Assembly (NCBI GenBank): GCA_033063855.1
Contig: CP093831.1
Location: forward strand, 24,056,001 to 24,120,000
From: Smittia aterrima
Taxonomy: Eukaryota > Arthropoda > Insecta > Diptera > Chironomidae
DNA length: 64,000 nt
Direction: 5' to 3'
Shown: one piece after another, positions 52,014-64,000 of the stretch
Numbering within the stretch: position 1 is the stretch's first letter
Layout: the number at the start of each line of letters is the position of its first letter
Program-made: the position numbers and the translations under genes
The notes under the pieces: model-generated
Seen by the model: only the letters and a program-made list of their open reading frames with translations
Told to the model about the DNA's origin: nothing
Database searches by the model: none

Positions 52014-52809
52014 ATAGAATCTACTTTTTAGCTAGAAATGAAAAAGCAAATAAAATCTTTGAATTCATCAGAAATTTTAGTTTTACAAATATATTTCGTG
52101 TGTCATCCGATAGAAATCTTTTAGTAATGATCCCGCAACATTGAATTCGTCGAAAAACTTCTCTCGCTCACGTCATACAACTCCAGTTCTGTTCAGTTTA
52201 TAAATAATAGAGATATGAACATTTTCTTGCTCGCTCTCAAACTTTCCTGATGAAAACGAAGGCATGCTCGAGTGCGAAACAATTGAAAGATGCTTAATAT
52301 GCATCGTGGGAACACTTAAACTTTATGTGACACTTTTTCAAATGATTCAAAAACGAACGAATAAAAACAAAGTGAAATAATAAATAAAGAAATGGATTTT
52401 TTTTAAATTTCAGTGGAGTTTTATTTTGGTCGTAAAGCTTTCACAGTTTTTAACGGAAATATTCAAAAATTCAAATGCGAATCGCAGCAGTTTTTTAGGA
52501 AAATCAACTTTTCCGAAGAAAATTAATAGAGTTGTTAATCAAAAATTAACCTCGTTTGTACTTTATAATAAAGACTACATTAATATACAAAAAGATATTT
52601 AAAATCATTTTCTAAGAAGCGATAAATCATCTTTATCATTTTTTCCGTTGTAACGGTCAAAAATATTTGAATTCAAAGGGTATGAAAAAATATTTTCTCA
52701 TGTTTCATTCTCCTTGGTTTCAAACTTTTCAAGCATTTCAAATTTATTGAATTAAGCGAAAAGTTCTGAACTAAACTAAAAGCTGAAGAGATAAGTCATT
52801 GAGAGAAAT
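52014..52809. other. Zinc-finger 4 to U2af50 intergenic region
   Basis: The first 60 bp is the zinc-finger 3' end with a poly(A) signal (about 52048), similar to 48058-48110. The rest must hold the U2af50 promoter and leader. No ORF, tRNA or clear TATA box is seen. Confidence 0.5.
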
Positions 52810-55423
52810 ATGTGTAAGTTGCTTACCTCTTTGTTTAAGTTGAAAACGAAACGAGAAGTTGTCAAAATTGTTTTATCGGCTGCATTGTTTTCATTTAATT
52901 TTTTTATTTTGTTTTACAGCCGACAGACGAAGAACTTACCGCTCAGATCGCTCGAAATCACGAGATAGGAGGTCTCGATCAAGAGAAAATAGATCCCGAC
53001 GATCGAGAGATGATCGACGACCAGCATCAAAATCTTCCCGCAGACGAAAGCCGAGTTTGTAAGTTTCCTCAGCTAAAACCAGTGAATATCGATTAATAAC
53101 ATTATTTTAAGGTATTGGGATGTTCCTCCACCTGGATTCGAACACATTACTCCACTTCAATACAAAGCTATGCAAGCAGCCGGGCAAATCCCTGCGAACA
53201 TCGTCGCTGACACTCCACAAGCCGCGGTTCCTGTAGTTGGATCAACTATCACTCGTCAAGCTCGACGGTAACTAACTCACAATAGCTCAAACTCTTCAAA
53301 TTTAATAATAAATTAATTATTTTAGATTGTATGTGGGAAATATTCCATTTGGTGTGACTGAAGAGGAAATGATGGAATTCTTTAATCAACAAATGCATCT
53401 ATCAGGCTTAGCTCAAGCCGTTGGAAATCCAGTTCTTGCATGTCAGATCAATCTTGATAAGAACTTTGCATTCTTAGAGTTTAGATCTATTGATGAAACA
53501 ACACAAGCAATGGCATTTGATGGTAAGTTCAAAGCTAAATTTATCCTCCGACGACTTGACTTATTAATTAATTTGTTATTTTAGGAATAAATTTTAAAGG
53601 TCAAAGTTTAAAAATCCGCCGTCCGCATGATTACCAACCAATGCCGGGAATGACAGACACAGTCTCGATTAATGCTCCTGTCTTAGGTGTCATCAGTACA
53701 GTTGTACCCGATTCCCCTCACAAGATCTTCATTGGTGGATTGCCGAACTATTTGAACGAAGACCAGGTAAGTCGGTCGCGAAATGTGCTGGTAATTCGAT
53801 TACAACGAATTGAAGGCTCGTCTCTGGTTTTAAATCCGACACAAGCTTTCTACGTCGATGCGCCGCGCAATTCAAAACATTTATTCTCTTTAATTTTGAT
53901 TTAGCTTAGGAATTTGTGTAGATTTGTGTTTGCGTGAAAGAAAATCTATCGCGGGGAATTCTCGATTGCCAAAAGAGAACAGAAAAGTCCACAAACTGAA
54001 ACACGCTATTGGAAATCGTCCAAAAAAGGGCTCCGTGCTTAGAGTCAGAATGGTTCAGGTTGCTCAAACAAACTTCCAAGGGAAACTTTACAAAACACAA
54101 AAAAAAAACTATTCTCCCACTTCTTAGGTTTTCAGTTAAATTTAGTCGTACAAACATTCGCCACATTCGTCCGTGCATCTTTTACCTTTTCGTTTCAGCT
54201 CTATTTTCAGTTTGCTTTGCACAATTTACATAAAAGCATTCTCAAGCCCAAACAAAAAGCATTCGAAAGAACGAAAATGAGACTTAAAAAAAGCGAAAAA
54301 AAAAGAGCCGAGTGAAAATTGCAGCTGGTGGTCAGTTCCATTGCAGTTGTGGACAATTTCTCTTTTAGATAAACTGAACGTTAACTGAACCACCATGACA
54401 CGAAGCGAAGAAATGAGTTAAAGTGAAACAGTTCTTTCTCCTTTCAGCTCTCATTTCAGTTTTATTTTTCAGCTTTTCTGTAAATATTTGCAAAGTTTGA
54501 CGGCTCTTGCAGGCATTTAATGTAAAAGTTTCAATGAAAAAAAGCTTTTCTCTCTCTCTCCCAACTCGTAATTGAAACCTCAGGCGATCACTCTTTTAAC
54601 ACTCAAGAGGTGTTTAAATAAGTAAATTTCCATTTAGCATTTAGCATCAATCTGTGCAATTCAAAAAGAACTGAGCTCGAAAGACACAAAAACCAAACAT
54701 GCAAAGGAACTCTAAGCGTCGAAAACCGAAATTGAACTTTAGATTTTTTCCCATTTTCCAATATTTTTTCTATGTGACATTTGCAGGTGAAAGAATTACT
54801 TCTTTCGTTCGGACAATTGAAGGCATTTAATTTAGTGAAAGATGCTGCAACTGGACTCTCGAAAGGCTACGCATTCGCCGAGTATATCGAGTATGCCATC
54901 ACGGATCAAGCCATAGCTGGATTGAACGGGATGCAGCTCGGAGACAAGAAATTGATTGTGCAACGTGCAAGTGTGGGGGCGAAGAACTCAGCCGTCGGAC
55001 AAGTCGCGCCTGTGCAAATTCAAGTTCCGGGACTTTCAGGCGTTGGAGCTTCTGGACCGTCAACTGAAGTCTTGTGTCTTCTTAACATGGTCACAGCTGA
55101 TGAGCTTAAAGACGAAGAAGAGTACGATGACATCTTGGAAGATATCAAAGAGGAATGCAACAAATATGGTGTCGTACGATCGATTGAGATTCCACGACCT
55201 ATTGAAGGTAAATTAATCACTTTCCATTGATTAATTATTGAGCTAACATTGTCTCTTTTTCCCAGGTGTTGACGTACCAGGATGTGGTAAGGTTTTCGTT
55301 GAGTTCAATTCGATTCTGGATTGTCAGCATGCTCAGCAAGCTCTCACTGGACGCAAGTTTAGTGATCGCGTTGTCGTAACGTCTTACTTCGATCCTGATA
55401 GCTATCATCGCCGTGAATTTTAA
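52810..55423 (+). CDS. U2af50: U2af50, splicing factor U2AF large subunit (seven exons)
   Basis: U2AF large subunit binds the polypyrimidine tract and recruits U2 snRNP in the nucleus. The coding exons are 52810-52813, 52920-53058, 53112-53267, 53326-53522, 53585-53766, 54787-55207 and 55266-55423, all GT/AG; together they give 418 residues, close to the Drosophila 416. The first coding exon holds only ATG plus one base, which joins to give MSDRRRTYRS. The RS domain is at about 2-48, the U2AF-small-subunit-binding segment with YWDVPPPGFEHITP follows, then RRM1 (from about 99, RLYVGNIPF), RRM2 (KIFIGGLPNYL) and the C-terminal UHM (TEVLCLLNMV). One intron is long (53767-54786, 1020 bp) and splits RRM2; the others are 53-106 bp. 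I saw no gene in the long intron. Poly(A) signal AATAAA at 55637-55642. Confidence 0.95.
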
Positions 55424-57295
55424 GTAGACATTCTGTCTCGAGAGGTTTGATGAAAATCGCGCTTTTTTTTTTGTTTATTTAAATCTAATCTTTCAATCAA
55501 CAATTTGCTGTAACGACAAAATTCGTTCGGAACATATTCAATCATCATCAGTTCTCCTCAACTCAACCTCTTGCTTATCAAAACAACATTGAATAATTTC
55601 CGCCCCTAAAATGTTTTCGCAGGACTTTATAAATTGAATAAAAAGAAAAAAATTCATTTGAGACGTAGTTCTATCGTTATCGTGTTTGTTTAATTTTTCT
55701 GCTTCATTTGACTTCCTTCAGAAGCATTCCAGGAACTTGGGACCTCACTTTTGCTTCTGCCTTTCATTCTGATGATGAAAATTTATGCTTTTGATTTCCA
55801 AATAATCATTTTAATTAGCAAAACATTTTCCAAGAGAAAACTTATGAAATAATTCATTTGGACGTTATTAAAAGTTCTCTTCTTTTGAAATGATGTCTCC
55901 GTTGGGAAAAGTTTTTAAATCAGTATTAATCTCCTAGGCCTCGAGCTGTTCAAATTCACATTAGGGCTTTTTTCGTGACTTTCAAATGAAGTGAAGTGAA
56001 CAAAAGCCTTCAATTAGGTCAATCTCTATGACGTTTCATAAAATCCTGCTTGACTAGAGAATTATCGATCACACTCGAGAGATGAAAGATTTAAACTTTT
56101 CGATTCTTGACAAAAGTTTCTATACTCACTCGTGAAAGTGCTTGACTGCTGTCCCATCGAGTCAGGATTAAGAATTGAGCCCTGTTGAGTTCCACGAAGT
56201 AAAAAGCTTTTGCCTTCGTCAAGGCAATCACGAAATTTCACTGAAAATCTGATTTTTATTAATTTTTCCCCTTGAGCGAATAAATCTTTTGGAGAAGGAA
56301 AATTTTCCGCATGCACGCTCGGGTTAAAAAGAAAGTGAAATCAAATGAAGTGGTCTGCAATGCTTTTTCGTTTTATTCTCTCTCAGCATCGCCTTTCAAC
56401 GGTGCCATTTGATTGTAAACTTATTCATACGTGAGCGAGGTTTTATCGTTCAATATTTTATCGCTCGACTTCATGGCGTTTTGATGATTCTGGTGATTTC
56501 CCTTTCAGCGTTCTTTCTTTCTCACTTCAAGAGAGTTCAATGGATTCAATGTCGACAGAAAAGTTTACTTTTGACATAATTTTTATTTTGTTAAATGCCA
56601 ACGATCTCCGACAAGTTTAATTGAAGCGAGAGATGTTGCCTCGGCTATTTCATTCATTCACGTTACGTCGCTCGCTTGTAAATCTCTTTACAATTCCCTT
56701 AACACTTTAGCATTACGTCTTCATATTGTTGGAGACTTGAAACTTTTACATTTTCTTCTTCTTTCGTTTTCTCGCTCTTTGCATTGTTTATGCAAAGAGA
56801 TGGAACAATAAAGTCAAGTCTAGTAGCAAACAGCAAAGTCGAGTTGTTGCTCCGCAATACAATCGCAACGGGAGAAACCAGTTTTTTTGCTTTAATTTCA
56901 CCGGCTTGATGCCATTTACCGAAAGCCTAGCTCATTCGATCGCGGATTGTCGAAGTAACTCGAAGTTGTTTTCTATTCGTTGCAAGAGAAGAAAAAAAAG
57001 TCTTTAAAACGTGAAAGAAAAGAAGAAAATAAGTTTTTCGGAAGGAAATTGTTTTGAAAAATTTTCTTTGTTGCTGTTGATGTTAATCGAGAATAAAAAT
57101 TGTTGAAAACTTCATTTGTGATAAAAAGCGGAGAAGCTGCAGCAAAACAAGTTGTTCGTTCGCTTCCATTGGATAATAAACGTTGCACAGCGAAGGACTT
57201 AATAAGTTTTCATTCAAGAAGATAATATTTGAGTGCTTCGCGAACGAAAAACTCGAGCGAGCAGCAAAAGCAGAAGAAGAAGAAAGTCTCGAGCG
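55424..57295. other. U2af50 3' end and upstream region of the next gene
   Basis: About 220 bp of U2af50 3' UTR comes first. The remainder has no gene I can support. The last 100 bp before 57296 is purine-rich (AAGAAGAAGAAAG) and probably a 5' leader of the exon at 57296. Confidence 0.5.
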
Positions 57296-57335
57296 ATGGG
57301 AAAGTCAGAAATTTTCTTGCTTTTATTAGCAATCG
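57296..57335 (+). CDS. Probable signal-peptide first exon of a large gene (partial)
   Basis: The ATG is in good context (GCGATGGG) and encodes MGKSEIFLLLLAI, a short charged start and a hydrophobic run like the beginning of a signal peptide. A consensus donor, G|GTAAGT, follows at 57336-57341. There is no matching long frame nearby, so the next exon is likely beyond the window. Many insect genes for secreted or cell-surface proteins begin with such an exon and a very large first intron. The gene is not identified. Confidence 0.5.
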
Positions 57336-60300
57336 GTAAGTTTTCCCCTTGAGTACAACAGCTTTACCTTTGAGATGGAGCGAGAGTGAACTCATGAATC
57401 CATAAAAATACTTAAAGCCTAATTGCTTAATAATTTAATTAAGAATTTAGTTTCGGTCGTCGGGGGAGTCTTGTGCAGAATAATTATTGAACTTTTAAAA
57501 GAATCTTCTTCGCCGGTGTTGACGCGGGTGGAAATTGAATTATTCAAAGTCGATTAAATATGCTGTGAATGGAAAGTAAAATTAATTAAAGCGTATGAAA
57601 TATTAAAGCTCCTCTCCGAGCATATTTCGTTGGTCTTGCCAGTCAACGTTAGTCTCGTCGTACTTTCCGTTTGTTGAATCAATTATGCAACATTTCTTTT
57701 TTGTTTCGAATGATCTTTATGTTGAGCAATTTCCTTTGGCCGTAATTCGCTTCAATCACCATCGCACAGTTTCGTTTTTCGTTCATGGAGAATTAAAATT
57801 GAATCATCATCAGCTTCGTTATTGATGAAATGTTGAAATGTAAATTCAATGAGCTCGTTAATCAACGCAAATCGGTGATTTAATAAAATCGATTGAATGT
57901 GTGAATTTTTGCTTTTTTTTTCAATTTCAATTTGAAAGCTTTCGAATATGTCAAACATTAAAATTTTAAACTTGTTTCGTCCGTCGTGTCTTGATCGTGT
58001 TTGAATTTTCAAATGTAAATTAGACAAGTAAAACTTTAATTTGAATCTCATTAAGCTCAAGCACCACTTTGTAGAACCAGTGTTGATGTAAGAGACATCC
58101 ATTGACCGTTTAAATGCTGTGAACTTTGCCACTTCCATTCACTCACTGGGTTTTTGAAAAGTGCAGTTAATTGCGCCTCTTCAAGCTTAAGCCACTCCTG
58201 TGAATCGAGAAACGTTGCAACAGCGGAAAATTAAAAGTTTAAAAGAGGAAAAAAGAGAGCCAGCATCGTGCAAATGCGGAATGAAGCTTAATATATTTTT
58301 TAAATTGGATTTATTATTTGCGGTTGTTTTTATAGAGCGAGGGAATGTTGAGATTAAGTGGCTTCCACTCAGCTATGGAAATCCCCGCGTTTTTTTTCTT
58401 GCTACATTTGGAAAACATTTCTGGATTTAAAAAAAAAGCAGCAGCAAAGATTCTTCCGCTGCAATCGTCTAAGCGAAGAGTGAACTAGTTCTAGAGAGTT
58501 TTATCATTGAAAAAAGCACTCTGCATACAAAACCCCGACGCCCTTCAACAAAAAGCGATTCAACTTTCCATAATTGCATGTGGCACCATCATCAGCTCAA
58601 TATTTTTCTCAACTCTTCTGAAAAGGATTCTTTCAATTCAACTCTTTTTTTATCGAGTCGAGTTTTTAATTACAAATCCATTTAGCTTGAGCTAAAAGGA
58701 AATGGAAATAGAGGAAAAAGCTGCGATCTCAATGATTCAATAGGGCGCACTTCTGTTGCAGTGCTTGAGTATAAATTTGCTCTTTTTCTCGCCGCTATTT
58801 TCTGATTCCGGGTGGCTTTCAAGTCCGTTCATTGGAAATGGATAAAACCGAAGCGCTTCGAATTAATAGAGAAGTGAAAAATTTACTCCTGCAAAGAGAA
58901 AAGTGTGGAAGTGTAATTTGTGGTCAAAGGCCAATTTAGATTTTCTGCGAAAGCTTGTGCTGTGGAACGATTGCTCGACCATCTGTTTACAGTTAAACTC
59001 TTCGTTAGATTGCGAAAAAAAAAGTTGATTTGTTCACTACAGAGTTCGTTGTGACTACTGAAACAATATAAGCTCTTGTTTTGATAACGATCCAAAAATA
59101 CTTTACCTCTCGATAAATCGAAAAAGCAGACTTTTAATTAAAAGCTTTTGTTTTTGGTCGAGGACGTTGATGCCGCCAGTCAATTTTGAGAAAGGATTTA
59201 CGTTACTGACTAACAATCATTTGATAAACAAATTTAAACAATTCTTATGACTTTTATAAAGCATGCTCTTCATTCGCTTATAATTACATTTCATCGATGT
59301 CATTCAGTTGACTCTGATGTTGGAAGAAAACGAAAGCTCTTTAAATGTTCTCTCTTTAACCCAAATTTTTTCCTGCTTTACACTCAACCGAAATGATTCA
59401 TTATTTATTTTTTATTACCATTCCAGCGGAATAAAAAATGTATGAATGTAATTATCCCAACTGAAAAAGAGCGACGAGCGCTTCGTCGAGAAGCCAAATT
59501 GCGGCAGTGCGCTCATAAATAATTATGCAATTTCGCAGGCGGAAAAAAGTATTTGAAAATGAATTCTTTGGCTCGTTAAGAGTTTTCTTCAAGTCCAGTT
59601 CAATCAAATCCTTGAAATACATTTGGTAATTAAAAAAGTTTTCTGTTTACGATGAACTCTTCCTTCTCCTCGCAATGCATCATTGTTGATGTCTTAGTTC
59701 GTTTTTGCGGTTCTTGGATTATTTATTCAGTTCTAATTGCTTTCTTCCGCTTTCAATTGCATTTGCAACAAAGCGGAAAGGATTTCATTGCCAAAAAAGA
59801 TTGTTTCCTTCGCTTGAAGAGCTCGAGCAAATTAAAGTCGTTGTGGCGTCCGCAGCAGACACAGCCTTACACACCCGAACAGCCAGTTTATGAATTCAGG
59901 AAACATAATGTTTAATTAAAAATCAGAAATAATTGCAACATTTTCGTTCCGAAAAATGCAATTAAGTTTTTTTTATTCCGACTCTCGCTTTGTGTGTGGA
60001 TGTGTGTGGACCAACTTTTATCTTTTCACTTGAATTCAGAAAACGGTAGCAGCAAAAAAAAGAAAAATATTAAAACGAATAATTAACTCGATTTGCTCAG
60101 AATGTAAATTAAAAAAGTTTTTTTTTGTATTTTCGGATGGCAAATAACGTCGCACTAAGGTAGAGAAGGGAATGTTGTTTATAGTCGACCCCGGGACATG
60201 TCGGACGAGGGAATTATCATCTGTGTGAATTGAATTTAAGCATTTAAAGGCTCTTGAATGAAAATTAAAAAAAAAACATCACAAAATCGGTTGAGAGCAG

Positions 60301-63300
60301 ACGTTGTGTCCGACACATTCGTTCACTCGAAGTTTTTAAGCTCAGTCAATCATGTGCCATGTTCAATCTCCATGCAGCATAAAATGTTTAACATAATTCT
60401 TAATTGAATATGCAAATGTGGCAGGGCGAGAGAGTTTCCATTTCACGCGGGTTATTCATAATGGCATAAATAGTGAATGAAATGCTCACAAACATGCGAA
60501 CTGAATTGCGAAAATTCAACATAATTCGATTGAGGAATTTGTTGTTTTCTGCGGAGGACGAGAAGGAAGCTTCTACTTTTGGTGAGAAATTGAAACTTCA
60601 GGCGTCATTGATAGCTTTGGCTGCCGGCTCCCGGAATCTCTCCCTCGCATTTCAAGCAGTGAGAGCTCATTAAGGGAGTGAAAATTGATTTTCAATTGTT
60701 CTCGCAACATTTCATTCAAACACACTCGAGGGGAAGCAAGATATTAATCGAATTGAACGATAAAGTTTTCACTTCGTTCTACACTCTCCTTGGCACTTCA
60801 TGCAACGACGAAACTGAAATGAATCGTTTGCCTACATAGCGGAAAAAGCTTTCCGAATAGTTTAAAGAGTGTGCCAGTGTCATCGCTTGCAGAGCCGTCC
60901 TAAGAGAAAAATTGCTTCTGCATGAGAATCCATTTTTCTGTGTCAGGGTTGACGGCTTCGACAATTTTCTTCAATTACTGCAGCTCAATTTGCTTCATCT
61001 CCAAATTGCGCGTCGCCGTGACGTAATCTCTGACTGCTGTGGATATTTTTCCGTTTCGAGAAGATTTATTTGGATACATGTTGCAATTTTTAATCGAAAA
61101 AACTTCGAGGAGAACGAAACGATTTTTCTGGCGTAAATGCAAATATTAAATTGAACTCGGACGGGCCCTTGCTCTCAATTTCCTGCGATGGATTCGAGGG
61201 AAGCATCGATGTCGAAGCTTGTATTAATTGGCATTAAAGCCTGTGATTTTATTTTGGTTTCGGAGCACGCGAGAAATATTCATCCGCAAGGATTTACCGA
61301 CAGGACGTTATTGCATTCCTTCCGCTCGCTCGGATTCCAAACGCCAACAGCAGTCACCGCCATGCAGCTAAAAGAGTTTCGTGAACTTCTATGTAAAAGT
61401 TCTTGTCACCGACATGCTTTATGTTTATCCAATAATTTATTGTTTCAACGCCAATATTTAATATCTGTCTGATCGTAATTCAACTTTTTCGCTCTCCCCT
61501 CTATCTCTCACACTCTTCTCCCCTTCTGCCATAATTCTTCATTTCGGTTTTTGTGTCATTTCACTGTAGAGTGTCAACGAGCGATAAAAACTTTCGCCAA
61601 TTTTTTTTTTCCGCGAGGGCCTCTCTTTGCGTTGATGGAGAACGCCAGGGCATTAAAGATTATGTAATGGAACGGAAAGATGACTTTAAAAAGTTTTCTT
61701 CGAAGATAGCGCAACAAATGATGAAGCGTGGAAAGAATGAAAGGTGAAGAAGACAGAAATTAAATCCTTCACGTTATCGTGATTGGATTTTCTTTCTTTA
61801 CGACTTGATTTAATTTATAAATCACTGCGAAATGACTTGAAGATGTGAATGCACATGTCAGGGACATAAAAAAAGAGAAAAAGAAAATTATTCGCGGCAC
61901 TTGCACATCGTAAAAAACCATCAACGAAATGAAAAGTGCTTTGTTACCGAAATACGCGAAACGAAACAGAACAAAAGCCATAAAACTCGTTGGCGAAAAG
62001 AGTGAAAGTGGCTTTTGAATTTGCTTCATTTGTTAGCGGAGCAACACACGAGCTTCGCGTGAGAAGCTCACGAAGTCGAGAGGCGAACGAAAGACAAAAG
62101 CAACAAGGGAATCAGGTTTCCACAGTCAGCCACCTTCGACTGCTTTAGATAATTCTCTTCTCCAGTTCTCAGTTCCATGCAAATAATGCAATGAAAACGA
62201 GCATCATTACGCTGATATAAATAAGTGACGCGATCTTCTAGCAAAAAGGTCGGGAAATGTGGCATGGTGTGAATTTAAAATTCATCGTGCATCGTCTCCT
62301 TGAAGAAAGCGAATGAGAGTTACAGGAGTTTGAGTACGAAGGGTTTAGGAGAACTTAAAAATTGAGCAATCAACTCTCAGGACTTCTAACTCACTCTCAT
62401 AAAAATCCCTAAAAAACTTGTTTATTTTTTTATGAAATTGTAAAACAACTCTGTTTACGATGTGCTTGAAACCCTTAAAACATCCCATTGACTCTGTCAT
62501 TTCTCGTGCTCTACTGAGCGTGAACAGTTGAGAAGAATCGAGAATAAAATTTACGGCGCTCAAAAGTCCGAAAGTGTCAAAGCGGTGAAATTAATACTCG
62601 TCCGCCAGCAGTTTCTCTCTGCTTAATGCTTTCATTCCATTTGCATTATTGGAACATTCTTTCCTCCGACAATCATCGTTTTATCATTCATTTTATTCAG
62701 TTGGCTGCCAAGCGATGCTTCAGTTGTGGAAAGTATAAAACTATCTATGAAAAGAAGAGAAGGAAACGTTCGCCAATGGCGGTCGGAAAGGTGATGAGAA
62801 ATATTTCCACTGAGATTAAAGAATAACATTGAAAGTGTCGTTGATGAATCCGACACGACACTCAAAGTGTCAACTCATATAAATCATAGTTTACATCACT
62901 TCCTTTCGACCATCAAGCGTATCATTCATCTTTTAATGTTGCTTTGTGGAGAGAGAGAAAAGGATGAGAAAAGGAGCAGAAGAAAATTTTAGATCACACA
63001 GCGAGAAGAACTTCAATTTACGTTTTATAATAAAATTCTTATTTCTGCCATAATATTTTAAAGAAAAAGTGAAATATGATGACGATCGTTGGCAGAGGCA
63101 GCAGTGAGAGCTTCACAAGAAGTGGAAGCAAGCCGAAGCAAAGAGAAATGGTGTCTCGCTGTGTGGAACGAAATGAAATTGTTAAACTACAATAAAAATG
63201 AATAATCATGAGTCTTAACAAAAGGCGAGAAACTAAAATATAGTTTCGAGCAATGCGAATGTATGATGTCGAGTGTCGGAGCTGAGAGAGTGGGAGGAGG

Positions 63301-64000
63301 AGGAAACACAGAGCGAAGAGAGTAAAGAAAAAGTTTGTGTATATTAAATTTGATGACTTTGGGAAAAATTTATGGTTCACGCCATGTGAAAGATCTCGTT
63401 GCGGGAGGAAGCAAGTGAAAACTTTTTTTACTGTCGCAACACAAAAAAAAATATTTATTTACATAATTTTTAGCTCGGCAATAACACTTTTTCATCAAAT
63501 TGTTAGTGTTTGCTGTTTGAGAAACATATTCTCGTACAAGCCTTTGTGATTTAAATTTCTTCTTCAGGGTGCTGGCTTCGACACTAAATCCTCATTAGGT
63601 TGAGCGACGCTCAGTCATTATTCAAAAGCTCTGGGGCGATAAATTTCCCAGGATGAACGGTCGGTTGGTTGAGTTTTGGCTTCTTCGTTGAAATAATCGC
63701 ATTACGAGCGGATAAAAAGTGTTTTATTTGCATTCAAACGTCTTCGGTGCGGCTTGAGTTTGTTTTCCTTGAGACGGACTTACATAAAGTGGATTTGTTT
63801 AACGTCACCGAGAAAGCTGCTCATAAAAGCAGAAAATGTGATTCTTATTTAAACACCTTGAAGTTCAGCGGGGAACATAAAGTCGTCTCGTGTCGTCCGT
63901 AACGAAGTCCAAAGAAGTTGGAAACTTTCCGTCCGAAAGAACAAATTTGATTTGTTCTTCAAGTTGAATTCAGAAGTTTTTATTTTCTTCTCCTCCTTCG
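57336..64000 (+). other. Gene-poor region, possibly a large first intron
   Basis: In these 6.7 kb no open frame exceeds about 128 codons and none has recognisable homology on either strand. No tRNA, rRNA, transposase or satellite was seen. A (TG)n-like tract lies near 59991-60010. The region is AT-rich with purine-rich runs (for example 63285-63340). The intron assignment depends on the exon at 57296. Confidence 0.45.

Noticed and set aside
53641..54233. Short open frames within and beyond the exon into the long U2af50 intron
   Set aside because: They read past the GT donor at 53767 into non-conserved intron sequence; the splice to 54787 restores RRM2.
57752..58138. 128-codon minus-strand frame
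   Set aside because: No recognisable domain, low-complexity composition, no start or splice context.
61188..61472. 94-codon plus-strand frame in the right end
   Set aside because: No homology; weak coding character; a chance frame in a gene-poor region.
1..64000. tRNA, rRNA or viral integration
   Set aside because: No cloverleaf with an A box and B box, no rRNA-like tract and no viral polymerase or capsid motif was recognised by eye; a tRNAscan and a viral protein search would decide.

Overview
The window is nuclear DNA of a dipteran insect. The single-copy genes at its edges read as close relatives of Drosophila genes (ferritin heavy chain, NELF-D/TH1, DnaJ-1, ninjurin, U2af50), most introns are short (about 50-250 bp) with canonical GT/AG ends, and the DNA is AT-rich. 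The compact layout and the large accessory families fit a nematoceran fly such as a midge; the exact taxon is inference.

Layout. Positions 1-5.4 kb hold the 3' part of ferritin heavy chain (+), NELF-D (-) and DnaJ-1 (-). From about 4.85 to 27.5 kb comes a unit that is repeated in tandem at about 27.85-48.06 kb. Each unit reads: DnaJ-1 (complete in unit 1, a truncated remnant in unit 2); a three-exon ninjurin gene; a collapsed inverted pair of nuclease remnants; a minus-strand NACHT gene; a minus-strand secreted nuclease gene; an inverted-repeat promoter region; one (unit 1) or two (unit 2) plus-strand nuclease genes; a plus-strand NACHT gene; a C2H2 zinc-finger gene; and an F-box gene. In unit 1 the stretch between NACHT copy B and the zinc-finger gene (20.6-24.5 kb) is full of mobile-element debris: a Tc1-like transposase fossil, a chimeric patchwork ORF, GC-rich hairpins, a 10-bp satellite, and a 1.45-kb foldback element. 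In unit 2 this stretch is deleted, so NACHT copy D runs directly into a 5'-truncated zinc-finger gene. Two more tandem zinc-finger genes follow (48.7-52.0 kb), then U2af50 (52.8-55.4 kb). The last 8.5 kb contains no long gene, only what looks like a signal-peptide first exon (57296-57335) followed by the start of a very large intron.

The most unusual content is the four-copy intronless family of about 1286-residue proteins. They combine an HExxH zinc-peptidase-like N-terminal region, a NACHT STAND NTPase and degenerate ankyrin-like C-terminal repeats, an NLR-like architecture in an animal group usually described as lacking NLRs. Each copy lies about 570 bp downstream, on the same strand, of a secreted DNA/RNA non-specific endonuclease gene, and each unit also carries a ninjurin gene (ninjurin is known as the membrane-rupture effector of lytic cell death in mammals). 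Copy A is the only intact NACHT reading frame; copies B, C and D each carry one different disabling change. The idea that NLR-like sensor, nuclease and ninjurin work together in defence is a hypothesis from linkage, not shown by the sequence.
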